DNA of 64,000 nucleotides from Bacteroidota bacterium (GTDB taxonomy: Bacteria > Bacteroidota > Bacteroidia > AKYH767-A > OLB10): the NCBI GenBank assembly GCA_018268195.1, contig JAFDWZ010000033.1:1-64000 (forward strand), read 5' to 3'. Shown piece by piece: positions 31,748 through 40,028 of the stretch (the first letter of the stretch is position 1; the number at the start of each line of letters is the position of its first letter). The translations under genes were made by a program, and so were the position numbers. The notes under the pieces were generated by a model that did no database searches, was not told the DNA's origin, and was given only the letters and a program-made list of their open reading frames with translations.

Positions 31748-33787
31748 ATGTCTGTTCAGTTTGTACAACCTTCTTTTCTCTGGTTTTTAGCCTTTCTCGC
31801 AGTTCCTGTAATTATTCATTTATTCAATTTCAGGCGCTTCAGGAAAATTCTTTTTACCAATGTAAGGTTTCTCAAAGAGCTTAAAGAAGAAACGCAATCC
31901 CAGTCGAAGCTTAAACATTTGCTCGTATTGTTTTCACGACTCTTGGCCATTGCCTTTATTGTTCTGGCTTTTGCCCAGCCTTTCATTCCAAAGAATAAGG
32001 ACCAAATGACCTCAGGGCAGAATGTGGTAAGTGTGTATGTAGATAATTCTTTCAGCATGAACCTGCAAGGCGATGATGGCACGCTGCTGGATGAAGCAAA
32101 AAATAAAACAAGAAGTATCATAAGCACTTTCCCTTCTTCAACAAAGTTTCAACTGCTGACAAACGATTTCAGAGGAGAGCAACAGCGTGTGCTCAGCAAA
32201 GAAGAGGCATTGGAGCTGACGGATAAAATAAAAATATCCTCCTCGTCACGCAATGCGAAAGATGTTTTTATCAGACAAAATGATTTCTTTAAACAAGATC
32301 ATAGCGAAAACCATTCGGCATTCTGGGTGTCTGACTTTCAAAAGAATTATTTTGGACAACCATTCACTGATAAGGACTCTACCTTGCAGTTGAATCTGGT
32401 AAGCCTTAGCACATCATCACCTTCCAACATTTATGTGGATTCCTGCTGGCTGAATACTCCGGTGGTGCAAATGAATGTACCTGCTGAACTGAGTATAAAA
32501 GTGGTTAATGATTCAAAAGAAGCAGCAGAGGTGCCGGTAAAGTTTTATCTCAACAAAACGCAGAAGGCTGTTGCTACTGTTAAAGTAAATGCAGAAAGCG
32601 AAGCAACCACTACGCTTAACTTTACGGTGTCGCAGCCCGGATGGCAACAAGCCATGATCAGTATTGATGATAATCCTGTAACATTTGACGATTCCTATTA
32701 TCTGACGTTTCGTATTGCAGCAAAAATTTCAGTATATCACATCGGTAGCAGTAAAAATGTATATGTAAGCAAGTTGTTTGAAAACAATGACATGATAAAC
32801 TATGCATTTGCGATGCAGTCGGCAGTTGATTTTTCTCAACTTCGGCAATCTAATACCGTAGTGCTAACCGACCTCAAAGATCTTTCTTCAGGCATGAGTG
32901 AAGAGCTTTCTCAATTTGTGAAACAAGGCGGAACGCTGATGATTTTTCCCGATAGCGTGGTGAATCCCGGAGGTTATGCGGCTCTTTCACAACAGCTGAA
33001 CCTGCAAGATTATCTTTCAATCAATGGCAATGAAGAGAAAGTAGGTAAACTTGATTTCGAGAACAGTTTATTCAAAAACATGTTCGAGAAGATTGATGAA
33101 AATATGAATCTTCCTTCGGTAAAATTGCATTACGATTTAAACAACAGACTTCAGTCGGGGAGTATAAAGCTCATGCAACTCCAAAGCGGTGCAGCCTTCC
33201 TGAATTTGTATCATGTGGGTTTAGGTAAGGTTTATCAGTTCACTTCTCCGGCACAATTTACTTCTGGAGCATTTGTGGCACATGCCCTTTTTGCACCGGT
33301 ATTATTTAAAATAGCATTGCAAAGTATTCCTTCCGTACAGCCGACCTTTATAGCCGGAAAAAATGATGCTTATAAATTAAATATTTCAAACACAGGTGAT
33401 GCGGTATTTCATTTAGTCAACAACGATTTGAAAACGGATATCATTCCTGATGTTAAATCTTCAGCCGGAGAAACAGTGGTGAACTTTAATAATATTGCTG
33501 ATGCAGGTATTTACAAACTGTTAATGCGCGACAGCACAGTTGCCGAAATAGCAATTAATTACGACCGTGCAGAATCGGCAATGAAATTTTGTGATGACAA
33601 TGACCTGATGGGAATTTATACTCCCACAGCATTCAAATCAGTAGAATTACTCAAAGATAAAACATCGGTGTTTGAAAAGAAATTGAATGAACGCAACCGC
33701 GGAATTCCGTTGTGGAAGTATTGTGTTATTGCCGGGTTACTGTTTCTGTTAGCTGAAACGTTGTTGTTGAAATATTATAAAGTTTGA
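31748..33787 (+). CDS. BatA-domain membrane protein with vWA-like region
   Basis: A 679-residue inner-membrane protein. The N-terminus is the BatA/aerotolerance double membrane domain (FVQPSFLWFLAFLAVPVIIHLF; RRFRKILFTNVRFLKELKEE; LLVLFSRLLAIAFIVLAFAQPF). A large extracytoplasmic region follows that starts like a vWA fold (VVSVYVDNSFSMNLQG) without a complete metal site. A C-terminal helix (YCVIAGLLFLLAETLLL) ends the protein. Such proteins are common in Bacteroidota; their role is poorly known. The start at 31748 is chosen because the longer frame begins inside the -7 box. A dihydroorotase-like gene follows after 23 bp. Confidence 0.85.
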   Translation: MSVQFVQPSFLWFLAFLAVPVIIHLFNFRRFRKILFTNVRFLKELKEETQSQSKLKHLLVLFSRLLAIAFIVLAFAQPFIPKNKDQMTSGQNVVSVYVDNSFSMNLQGDDGTLLDEAKNKTRSIISTFPSSTKFQLLTNDFRGEQQRVLSKEEALELTDKIKISSSSRNAKDVFIRQNDFFKQDHSENHSAFWVSDFQKNYFGQPFTDKDSTLQLNLVSLSTSSPSNIYVDSCWLNTPVVQMNVPAELSIKVVNDSKEAAEVPVKFYLNKTQKAVATVKVNAESEATTTLNFTVSQPGWQQAMISIDDNPVTFDDSYYLTFRIAAKISVYHIGSSKNVYVSKLFENNDMINYAFAMQSAVDFSQLRQSNTVVLTDLKDLSSGMSEELSQFVKQGGTLMIFPDSVVNPGGYAALSQQLNLQDYLSINGNEEKVGKLDFENSLFKNMFEKIDENMNLPSVKLHYDLNNRLQSGSIKLMQLQSGAAFLNLYHVGLGKVYQFTSPAQFTSGAFVAHALFAPVLFKIALQSIPSVQPTFIAGKNDAYKLNISNTGDAVFHLVNNDLKTDIIPDVKSSAGETVVNFNNIADAGIYKLLMRDSTVAEIAINYDRAESAMKFCDDNDLMGIYTPTAFKSVELLKDKTSVFEKKLNERNRGIPLWKYCVIAGLLFLLAETLLLKYYKV

Positions 33788-33810
33788 AATGTAAAACTTA
33801 ATTTTGTCGT

Positions 33811-35079
33811 ATGGATGCATTGCTGAAATCGGTACGGGTAGTTTACCCGGGAAACAGCCACCATCAGAAGGTGCGTGATATTTTAATTATCAATGGCAGA
33901 ATCAGACAAATTGCAGCAAGCATTACCGACACAGATTCGGTAAAGACCATTGATTTGAAAGGCAAATACGTTTCTCCAGGTTGGCTCGATATGAAAGCCA
34001 ATTTTCGCGACCCTGGTGATGAATACAAAGAAGACTTAACGAGTGGTTCACGTGCAGCAGCAGCAGGAGGTTTTACCGAAGTACTGCTGATGCCTTCGGT
34101 GCATGCGCCCGTGCAGTCTAAAGCGCAGGTTGAATATTTGTTGCAGAAAAGTAAAAGTAATCTGGTAACCTGCCATGTTGCAGGATGCCTTACTGAAAAC
34201 CGTGCCGGCAAAGATATGGCTGAGATGTTTGACATGATGCAGGGTGGTGCAATAGCTTTTACCGATGATAAACTTGCTACACATGATGCGGGCTTGTTGC
34301 TCCGCTGTTTTTTATACGGTCAGTCGGTAAACGCTGCTATCATCGTTTATGCTGATGAACCTTCGCTAAGTGGTAAGCACCTCATTAACGATAGTGTTTA
34401 CAGCGTGAATACCGGTATGAAAGGAAGTCCCGCTGTGGCTGAGGAAATAGGACTGAGTAAAATATTACGGGTTGCTGAATATGTAGAAGTACCTGTTCAC
34501 ATAAGTGGTGTTTCAACTGCAGGAAGCGTGCAATTGCTACGCAATGCAAAATCAAAAGGAATAAATTTTACTGCTGAAGTTTTTGCACATCATTTACTGA
34601 TTGACGATTCGCAGGTAGAAAGTTTTGATTCTAATCTGAAAGTGAAACCTGTTTTCAGAAGCAAGCAGGACATTGCAGCACTTAAGAAAGGAGTTCTGGA
34701 TGGAGTGATTCACGTTGTATGCAGCGATCATTCACCGCATGAGGACGATGTGAAAAATGTTGAATATGATTTTGCCGCTCATGGCATTGCCTCAGCCGAA
34801 ACTACTTTTGCAACACTGAATACAGCTTTCAAAGGACAGCTACCGGTTGACATTCTTGTAGAAAAACTTGCACTCAACCCTAGAAATATTTTAAAACTTC
34901 CGATGCCATCATTCTCCGAAGGAGAAATAGCAAATATGACTGTATTTTCTACAGATGAGGAATGGACTTTCCGTGCCGATAAAATGGTATCGCGCTCACA
35001 TAACAATCCTTTCGACAACACCACCTTTACCGGAAAAGTTACGGGAGTTATCAATAACAATAAGATTTCAGGATTTTAA
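33811..35079 (+). CDS. Dihydroorotase-like amidohydrolase, metal site degenerate
   Basis: A 422-residue protein with the dihydroorotase/allantoinase layout: a small beta-domain start (LIINGRIRQIAASI), the entry motif SPGWLDMKANFRDPGDEYKED, AEVFAHHLLIDD and CSDHSPHEDD. True dihydroorotases have HxH where this protein has Lys62-x-Asn64. The later metal-ligand His of the HxxHxST block is Gly233 (VHISGVST). The His of AHHL and the Asp of CSDHSPH remain. It is probably an inactive PyrC-like paralog or has a changed function, so I withhold the pyrC symbol. It lies 23 bp after the BatA-like gene and 21 bp before rsmA. Confidence 0.8.
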   Translation: MDALLKSVRVVYPGNSHHQKVRDILIINGRIRQIAASITDTDSVKTIDLKGKYVSPGWLDMKANFRDPGDEYKEDLTSGSRAAAAGGFTEVLLMPSVHAPVQSKAQVEYLLQKSKSNLVTCHVAGCLTENRAGKDMAEMFDMMQGGAIAFTDDKLATHDAGLLLRCFLYGQSVNAAIIVYADEPSLSGKHLINDSVYSVNTGMKGSPAVAEEIGLSKILRVAEYVEVPVHISGVSTAGSVQLLRNAKSKGINFTAEVFAHHLLIDDSQVESFDSNLKVKPVFRSKQDIAALKKGVLDGVIHVVCSDHSPHEDDVKNVEYDFAAHGIASAETTFATLNTAFKGQLPVDILVEKLALNPRNILKLPMPSFSEGEIANMTVFSTDEEWTFRADKMVSRSHNNPFDNTTFTGKVTGVINNNKISGF

Positions 35080-35100
35080 TTCTGAAAAACAAACTGCATT

Positions 35101-35877
35101 ATGCAACAAGTACGACCAAAGAAATTTCTTGGACAGCATTTTTTATCGGATAAGATTATTGCGGAACGAATTGTAGATGCTTTATCTTTCAATGGTTACA
35201 GAGATGTTATTGAAATTGGCCCGGGAATGGGCGTGCTTACCGAAATAATTGCAGGCAGAGTAGAAGGGAAGTTGCACGTTGTTGAAATTGATGCCGAATC
35301 GGTAACTTTTCTGCAATCGCACTTCACCGAAGGGAAACTGAACATTATTCAGGATGATTTTCTGCAGATGGATTTATCGAAGCTTCTGACCGGTCCCACA
35401 GCGGTGATAGGAAATTTCCCTTACAATATTTCTACTCAGATTATTTTTCGTGTGTATGATAACCGCGACAGCATTGTCGAAGTGGTAGGAATGTTTCAGA
35501 AGGAAGTAGCTCAGCGTATATGTGCAGCTCCGGGTAACAGAGTGTATGGAATTCAAAGTGTGCTCATGCAATCGTGTTTCGACTGTGAGTATTTGTTTAC
35601 GGTTGAGCCCAATGTTTTTATTCCTCCTCCCAAAGTTCAGTCAGGAGTGATACGACTGCGGTTGAATAAAGAAAAACAAATCATAAGCAGCGAGGCTGAT
35701 TTCCGCAAGGTCATTAAGACTGCATTTAACCAACGGAGGAAAACCTTGCGCAATGCACTGAAAGGAATACTTGCTCCATCTCAATCTGCCGATATGTTAC
35801 CTTTCAAAGAAAAAAGAGCTGAAGAATTAAGCTGGCAACAGTTTGACGAACTTACACAGTGGGTTACCCACCCTTAA
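35101..35877 (+). CDS. rsmA: 16S rRNA (adenine-1518/1519-N6) dimethyltransferase RsmA (KsgA)
   Basis: Dimethylates two adjacent adenines in the 3' hairpin of 16S rRNA, a late small-subunit maturation step. The 258-residue protein shows the start KKFLGQHFLSDKIIAERIV, the SAM-binding VIEIGPGMGVLTEIIA, the acidic VVEIDAESV and the catalytic motif IGNFPYNISTQI. The C-terminal helices include FNQRRKTLRNALKGIL. Its stop codon overlaps that of the convergent LUD gene (shared TTAA). Confidence 0.96.
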   Translation: MQQVRPKKFLGQHFLSDKIIAERIVDALSFNGYRDVIEIGPGMGVLTEIIAGRVEGKLHVVEIDAESVTFLQSHFTEGKLNIIQDDFLQMDLSKLLTGPTAVIGNFPYNISTQIIFRVYDNRDSIVEVVGMFQKEVAQRICAAPGNRVYGIQSVLMQSCFDCEYLFTVEPNVFIPPPKVQSGVIRLRLNKEKQIISSEADFRKVIKTAFNQRRKTLRNALKGILAPSQSADMLPFKEKRAEELSWQQFDELTQWVTHP

Positions 35878-36512
35878 ATATTCTCATCAAAAGGCTGAAT
35901 AAGAATTACCGTAATGCGGCTTAATTCACCAGCATGAGCAAGCAATTTTCGATTGCCGTCAATCACAAGAATTTCTTCAGGCAGTTTGTTTTCATTTTGT
36001 GCTTTTATAAAATCTAATGCTTCTTTTAAATCGGGTACTACCTGATGTGCATGTGCAATCACCATCAGGTTTCGCGCTGACGACATTAAACGCATATCGC
36101 CCGTCATGTTTTTAGAAAAAACGATAGTACCCTGACCGGATATCAGACATTCACAAGGCAAGACTACAACCTGCAAATCGGTGTCGGTTTCCGCTTCGAA
36201 AACACTTTGATGTGGAAATTCAAACTCATCAAAAAATGCGGAAAGGTTTCTGTCAATACAAACCACATCGGTATAGTTGTTTGTGTCGCAAGTCATCAGT
36301 ATGGTTTCCATCAGTTCTATTCTGCCATTGCATAATACAAACTGACCGTTGGCAGCAGTAAACTTCTCTGCAAATTCTACTTCAAGAGGTAATCCCGACT
36401 GATGATACACGCAGGTATCCATATCCAGATTAGGGAAGGGGTTAGGTGTTTTCGAAATTAACGCACTTCGTACCTTTTTAAGAACTTTCTCTCTGTTGGT
36501 ACTCTCGTCCAT
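35874..36512 (-). CDS. LUD-domain protein (LutC/YkgG family)
   Basis: A 212-residue cytosolic protein of the LUD superfamily, to which LutC of the lactate-utilisation complex belongs. Visible features are the start REKVLKKVRSALISKTPNPFP, the core LVIAHAHQVVPDLKEALDFI and the C-terminal end LSRITVILIQPFDEN. No lutA or lutB partner lies nearby, so a role in lactate oxidation cannot be claimed. It sits 9 bp after ftsH in the minus-strand group rsfS-ftsH-LUD and its stop overlaps that of rsmA. Confidence 0.78.
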   Translation of the reverse strand: MDESTNREKVLKKVRSALISKTPNPFPNLDMDTCVYHQSGLPLEVEFAEKFTAANGQFVLCNGRIELMETILMTCDTNNYTDVVCIDRNLSAFFDEFEFPHQSVFEAETDTDLQVVVLPCECLISGQGTIVFSKNMTGDMRLMSSARNLMVIAHAHQVVPDLKEALDFIKAQNENKLPEEILVIDGNRKLLAHAGELSRITVILIQPFDENI

Positions 36513-36521
36513 ACCTTTATC

Positions 36522-38561
36522 CTATATAGTTCCCTGTGATATTGTTGTGGTGTCAGGTGTTTCAGTTTCTTTTACTTTCTCTCCATTGGGTATTGTTGAA
36601 TTGAAAGTAGCTTTTTCTGACTCTGCCCATTGGCGCTGACCAAAAATTTCTTCCAGATCTTCTTTGAAGATTACTTCTTTTTCGAGAAGCCTTTTTGCCA
36701 ATTTATCCAATTTATCCTTGTTTTCTCTCAGCAATTCTTTAGTTCTCTTATATGCAGCATCAATCAGCTTTTTCACTTCTTCATCAATAATCTCAGCGGT
36801 TTTTTCGCTGTAAGGCTTGTTGAAATTATAATCCTGCTGTCCTGACGAATCGTAATAACTGATGTTGCCAATACGTTCATTGAGTCCGAAAATACTCACG
36901 GAAGCATAAGCCTGCTTGGTGATTTTTTCAAGATCGGAAAGTGCTCCTGTACTGATTGTTCCGAATACTACCTCTTCGGCAGCACGACCTCCTAATGCAG
37001 CACACATCTCATCAAATATCTGTTCTTTATTGGTCAATTGTCTTTCTTCGGGCAGATACCAAGCGGCTCCCAGCGAGTTGCCTCGCGGAACAATGGTAAC
37101 TTTCACCAGCGGGTGAGCATATTCCAGCAACCAACTTACCGTAGCATGTCCCGATTCATGATAAGCGATTACACTCTTCTCATGCTTGGTGATGATTTTA
37201 TTTTTCTTTTCTAATCCGCCAATGATACGGTCAACAGCAGCAAGAAAATCTTCTTTTCCGATAGCAGTTTTATTAAGGCGTGCTGCTATCAATGCTGCTT
37301 CATTACAAAGGTTGGCAATGTCGGCACCTGAGAATCCGGGTGTTTGTCGCGCAAGGAATTTTATATCCACCGTGTGGTCAATCTTCAGACCTTTGGTATG
37401 AACTTTAAATATTTCTTCGCGACCTGTCAGGTCAGGTAACTCAACATAAATTTGTCTGTCGAAACGTCCGGGTCGCAACAGTGCACGGTCAAGAATATCG
37501 GCACGGTTTGTTGCTGCAAGAATGATTACTCCTGTATTACTTCCGAAGCCATCCATCTCTGTCAGCAACTGATTTAATGTACTTTCTCTCTCATCATTTG
37601 CACTGAAGGAAGGTGCTTTTCCTCTGGCACGACCAATTGCATCAATCTCATCAATGAATATGATACTTGGCGCTTTTTCTTTTGCCTGCCTGAATAAATC
37701 GCGTACACGTGATGCACCAACTCCTACAAACATCTCCACGAAATCGGAGCCGCTGAGAGAGAAGAACGGCACCTGTGCTTCACCGGCAACTGCTTTTGCA
37801 AGTAAGGTTTTTCCGGTTCCCGGAGGGCCTACAAGCAATGCACCTCTCGGAATTTTACCTCCTAATTGAGTATATTTTTTAGGATTTTTCAGAAAGTCAA
37901 CAATTTCCATTACCTCTACTTTGGCTTCTTCAAGTCCCGCCACATCGTTGAAAGTAACTTTCACATTCAAGTCCTTATCGAATAACTGTGCCTTTGATTT
38001 TCCAATGTTAAATATCTGACTTCCGGTACCTCCGCCACCCATTCTGCGCATGATAAATATCCATACCACAACAATAATCGCAAATGGAAGAAGATTCCAT
38101 AACAACACTTCCAGAATAGAGCGGTCATTGTTGTTATATTCAGGAACAATTTTTTCGTTGTCAGGGAAATCTTTTTGAATATCCTCCATCTTTCTTTCAA
38201 AATTGCCAACATCACCAATGGGCATATAGTAATGTGGCCCCGGATTAAGCCCGTTGCCAAAAGGTTTGTGACTTACGGCTTTATAACGATCCTGATCCAG
38301 TTTGTCTTTTTTAATTGTTATTTCAGCACGTTCACGGTTTACAATTTCTACCTTTTCTACATCATGATTCAAGAGCATTGTTTTCTCGAATTCACTCATG
38401 TTGGTCAGTTTAGGTTTGTCACCCAGCCCCAATACCCATATCACAAAAATCAACAGGAATACAATGGCATATATCCATGAAAAATTGAATCCCTTCCCAG
38501 GAGGTTTTGGTAGTTTGTTAAATGGCTTTTTCTTTTCTCCGCCTTTGTTTTCTTCCGACAT
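36522..38561 (-). CDS. ftsH: ATP-dependent zinc metalloprotease FtsH
   Basis: Membrane-anchored AAA+ protease that degrades membrane and regulatory proteins. The 679-residue protein has an N-terminal helix (about 29-45), a periplasmic domain and a second helix ([19 protein letters not shown]). The AAA+ module shows Walker [17 protein letters not shown], Walker [16 protein letters not shown], the pore motif MFVG and the second region of homology. The zinc protease site is [16 protein letters not shown]. The C-terminal tail beyond the protease domain is polar. It lies 79 bp after rsfS and 9 bp before the LUD gene. Confidence 0.97.
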   Translation of the reverse strand: MSEENKGGEKKKPFNKLPKPPGKGFNFSWIYAIVFLLIFVIWVLGLGDKPKLTNMSEFEKTMLLNHDVEKVEIVNRERAEITIKKDKLDQDRYKAVSHKPFGNGLNPGPHYYMPIGDVGNFERKMEDIQKDFPDNEKIVPEYNNNDRSILEVLLWNLLPFAIIVVVWIFIMRRMGGGGTGSQIFNIGKSKAQLFDKDLNVKVTFNDVAGLEEAKVEVMEIVDFLKNPKKYTQLGGKIPRGALLVGPPGTGKTLLAKAVAGEAQVPFFSLSGSDFVEMFVGVGASRVRDLFRQAKEKAPSIIFIDEIDAIGRARGKAPSFSANDERESTLNQLLTEMDGFGSNTGVIILAATNRADILDRALLRPGRFDRQIYVELPDLTGREEIFKVHTKGLKIDHTVDIKFLARQTPGFSGADIANLCNEAALIAARLNKTAIGKEDFLAAVDRIIGGLEKKNKIITKHEKSVIAYHESGHATVSWLLEYAHPLVKVTIVPRGNSLGAAWYLPEERQLTNKEQIFDEMCAALGGRAAEEVVFGTISTGALSDLEKITKQAYASVSIFGLNERIGNISYYDSSGQQDYNFNKPYSEKTAEIIDEEVKKLIDAAYKRTKELLRENKDKLDKLAKRLLEKEVIFKEDLEEIFGQRQWAESEKATFNSTIPNGEKVKETETPDTTTISQGTI

Positions 38562-38640
38562 TATTTTTTTAACTAATTTTCTTTATTTGAAATTCTTTGT
38601 ATCAACAATCATGCAAACGGCAAAATGGCAGATTTGTTAG

Positions 38641-39084
38641 TTATATGGCAGCGATTTTTTCTTCCTGCGCATCTGCCCACAAATTTTCAAGACCATAAAA
38701 CTCGCGTTTTTCAGCAAGGAATACATGCACCACCACGTTAAAATAATCCATCAGTATCCATTCTGCATTTTGTTTTCCTTCTATGCTGAAAGCTGTCTCT
38801 TTTACTTTCTTAAAAACATTTTCTTCAATATTACGCACTATGGCGTCAACCTGTATTTTATTTCCTGCCTGACAAATTACGAAGTAATCTGCCATAGCAT
38901 TCTTCAATTCTTTTAGGTTTAAAACTACAATGTTTTCACCTTTCTTATCTTCAATACTGTCAACAATTACCGACAGCATTTTTGCCGTACTATCCTTTGG
39001 TTTACGTTTTACCGGTTTGCGTGTAGTTTTTTTAAGTGCTACGTTTTTGGAGCTTTTTGTTTTTGTTTCTTTTTTAACCGCCAA
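38641..39084 (-). CDS. rsfS: Ribosomal silencing factor RsfS with a basic N-terminal extension
   Basis: Binds uL14 on the large subunit and blocks subunit joining when nutrients are short. The RsfS core runs from about residue 36 (MLSVIVDSIEDKKGENIVVLNL) through MADYFVICQAGNKIQVDAI and GKQNAEWILMDYFNVVVHVF. The first 35 residues are Lys/Thr-rich and the frame opens with TTG, not ATG. The exact -7 box at 39116-39123 gives a 24-nt leader to that TTG, while the first internal ATG (38979) would leave about 130 nt. I favour the long form but either start is possible. Confidence 0.88.
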   Translation of the reverse strand: MAVKKETKTKSSKNVALKKTTRKPVKRKPKDSTAKMLSVIVDSIEDKKGENIVVLNLKELKNAMADYFVICQAGNKIQVDAIVRNIEENVFKKVKETAFSIEGKQNAEWILMDYFNVVVHVFLAEKREFYGLENLWADAQEEKIAAI

Positions 39085-39115
39085 GTTTCGTTAATATTTA
39101 TAATTCAGTATAATA

Positions 39116-39149
39116 CAAAAGTAGTAAAAATTACTTTAGACTACCTTTG
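39116..39149. promoter_or_regulatory. Divergent -7 boxes for rsfS and birA
   Basis: On the minus strand TACTTTTG (39116-39123) faces rsfS. On the plus strand TACCTTTG (39142-39149) faces birA, 4 bp before its ATG. Both match TAnnTTTG exactly. The birA message would be nearly leaderless. Confidence 0.55.
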
Positions 39150-39153
39150 CACA

Positions 39154-39891
39154 ATGTTTTATGATGCACAATGGTTTTTTCTTGAGGAAACCGATTCCAC
39201 TAACAATGCAATTCAACAAAAGTTAGCTCAAGGCATTCTGCCCGAAGGCTCTGTAGTTTTGGCAGACTATCAAAGCAGCGGCAAAGGGCAGCGGGGAAAC
39301 TCCTGGCAAAGCAATCCCGGTGAAAACCTCCTTTTCAGTATGGTGCTGTACCCGGTTTTTCTAAAGGCGGAAAGCCTATTTTGGCTGAGCAAAGCTATTG
39401 CGCTGGCGGCAACCGATTTTGTGGCTAATCATTGCCATGAAGTACAGATCAAATGGCCGAACGATATTTATGTTTCAGGCAAAAAGGCCGGTGGAATTTT
39501 AATTGAAAACACTTTCCGTGGTTCAGAGATTTATGCAGCTATTGTAGGAATAGGGTTAAACCTCAACCAGTATAGTTTTGAAGAACAACTTTCTAAAGCT
39601 ACTTCAATGAGAATAGCTTCAGGGAAAAATTTCGATGTGCGCACTTCGGGCAAGGAGCTGTTTGAATGTATTCAGCATCGCTATGCACAACTGAAGCAAA
39701 ATGCTTTTGAGCTTTTGGATAATGACTATCATCGGTTGTTATATCGCCTCCATATTCCCTCAAAATTCCGGAGTAATAACCATGTGTTCAACGGAGTGAT
39801 AAAGTCGGTAAACGCTCAGGGTTTATTACTGATAGATACTCCGTCAGGTCAACAGACTTTTGATATCAAAGAAATTGTTTTTCTCGACTAA
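39154..39891 (+). CDS. birA: Biotin--[acetyl-CoA-carboxylase] ligase
   Basis: Activates biotin with ATP and attaches it to biotin carboxyl carrier proteins. The 245-residue protein lacks the N-terminal DNA-binding domain of E. coli BirA, so it is a ligase only. Motifs are EETDSTNNAIQQKL, the biotin-adenylate loop SSGKGQRGNSWQS, the catalytic Lys region IKWPNDIYVSGKKAGGILIE and IVGIGLNLNQ. A short C-terminal SH3-like domain follows. It is relevant to the acyl-CoA carboxylase subunit at 46 kb, though not linked to it. Confidence 0.95.
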   Translation: MFYDAQWFFLEETDSTNNAIQQKLAQGILPEGSVVLADYQSSGKGQRGNSWQSNPGENLLFSMVLYPVFLKAESLFWLSKAIALAATDFVANHCHEVQIKWPNDIYVSGKKAGGILIENTFRGSEIYAAIVGIGLNLNQYSFEEQLSKATSMRIASGKNFDVRTSGKELFECIQHRYAQLKQNAFELLDNDYHRLLYRLHIPSKFRSNNHVFNGVIKSVNAQGLLLIDTPSGQQTFDIKEIVFLD

Positions 39892-40028
39892 AAAGTGATT
39901 TTCAATCTTCTGTTGATTATAACAGAGTTTATTTTTAATCATTAGTAAACTGTGATGTAAACTACGTTTGGTCCGTCATGTCCAACTATAAAATCCGGAA
40001 AAAACAGGACTTTAGATGAAGTTGGTTT

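Noticed and set aside
33799-33806. Exact TAATTTTG box just before the dihydroorotase-like gene
   Set aside because: Only 4 bp before the start codon and 11 bp after the upstream stop, with no -33 element; more likely chance in an AT-rich gap, with the gene read from the upstream promoter.
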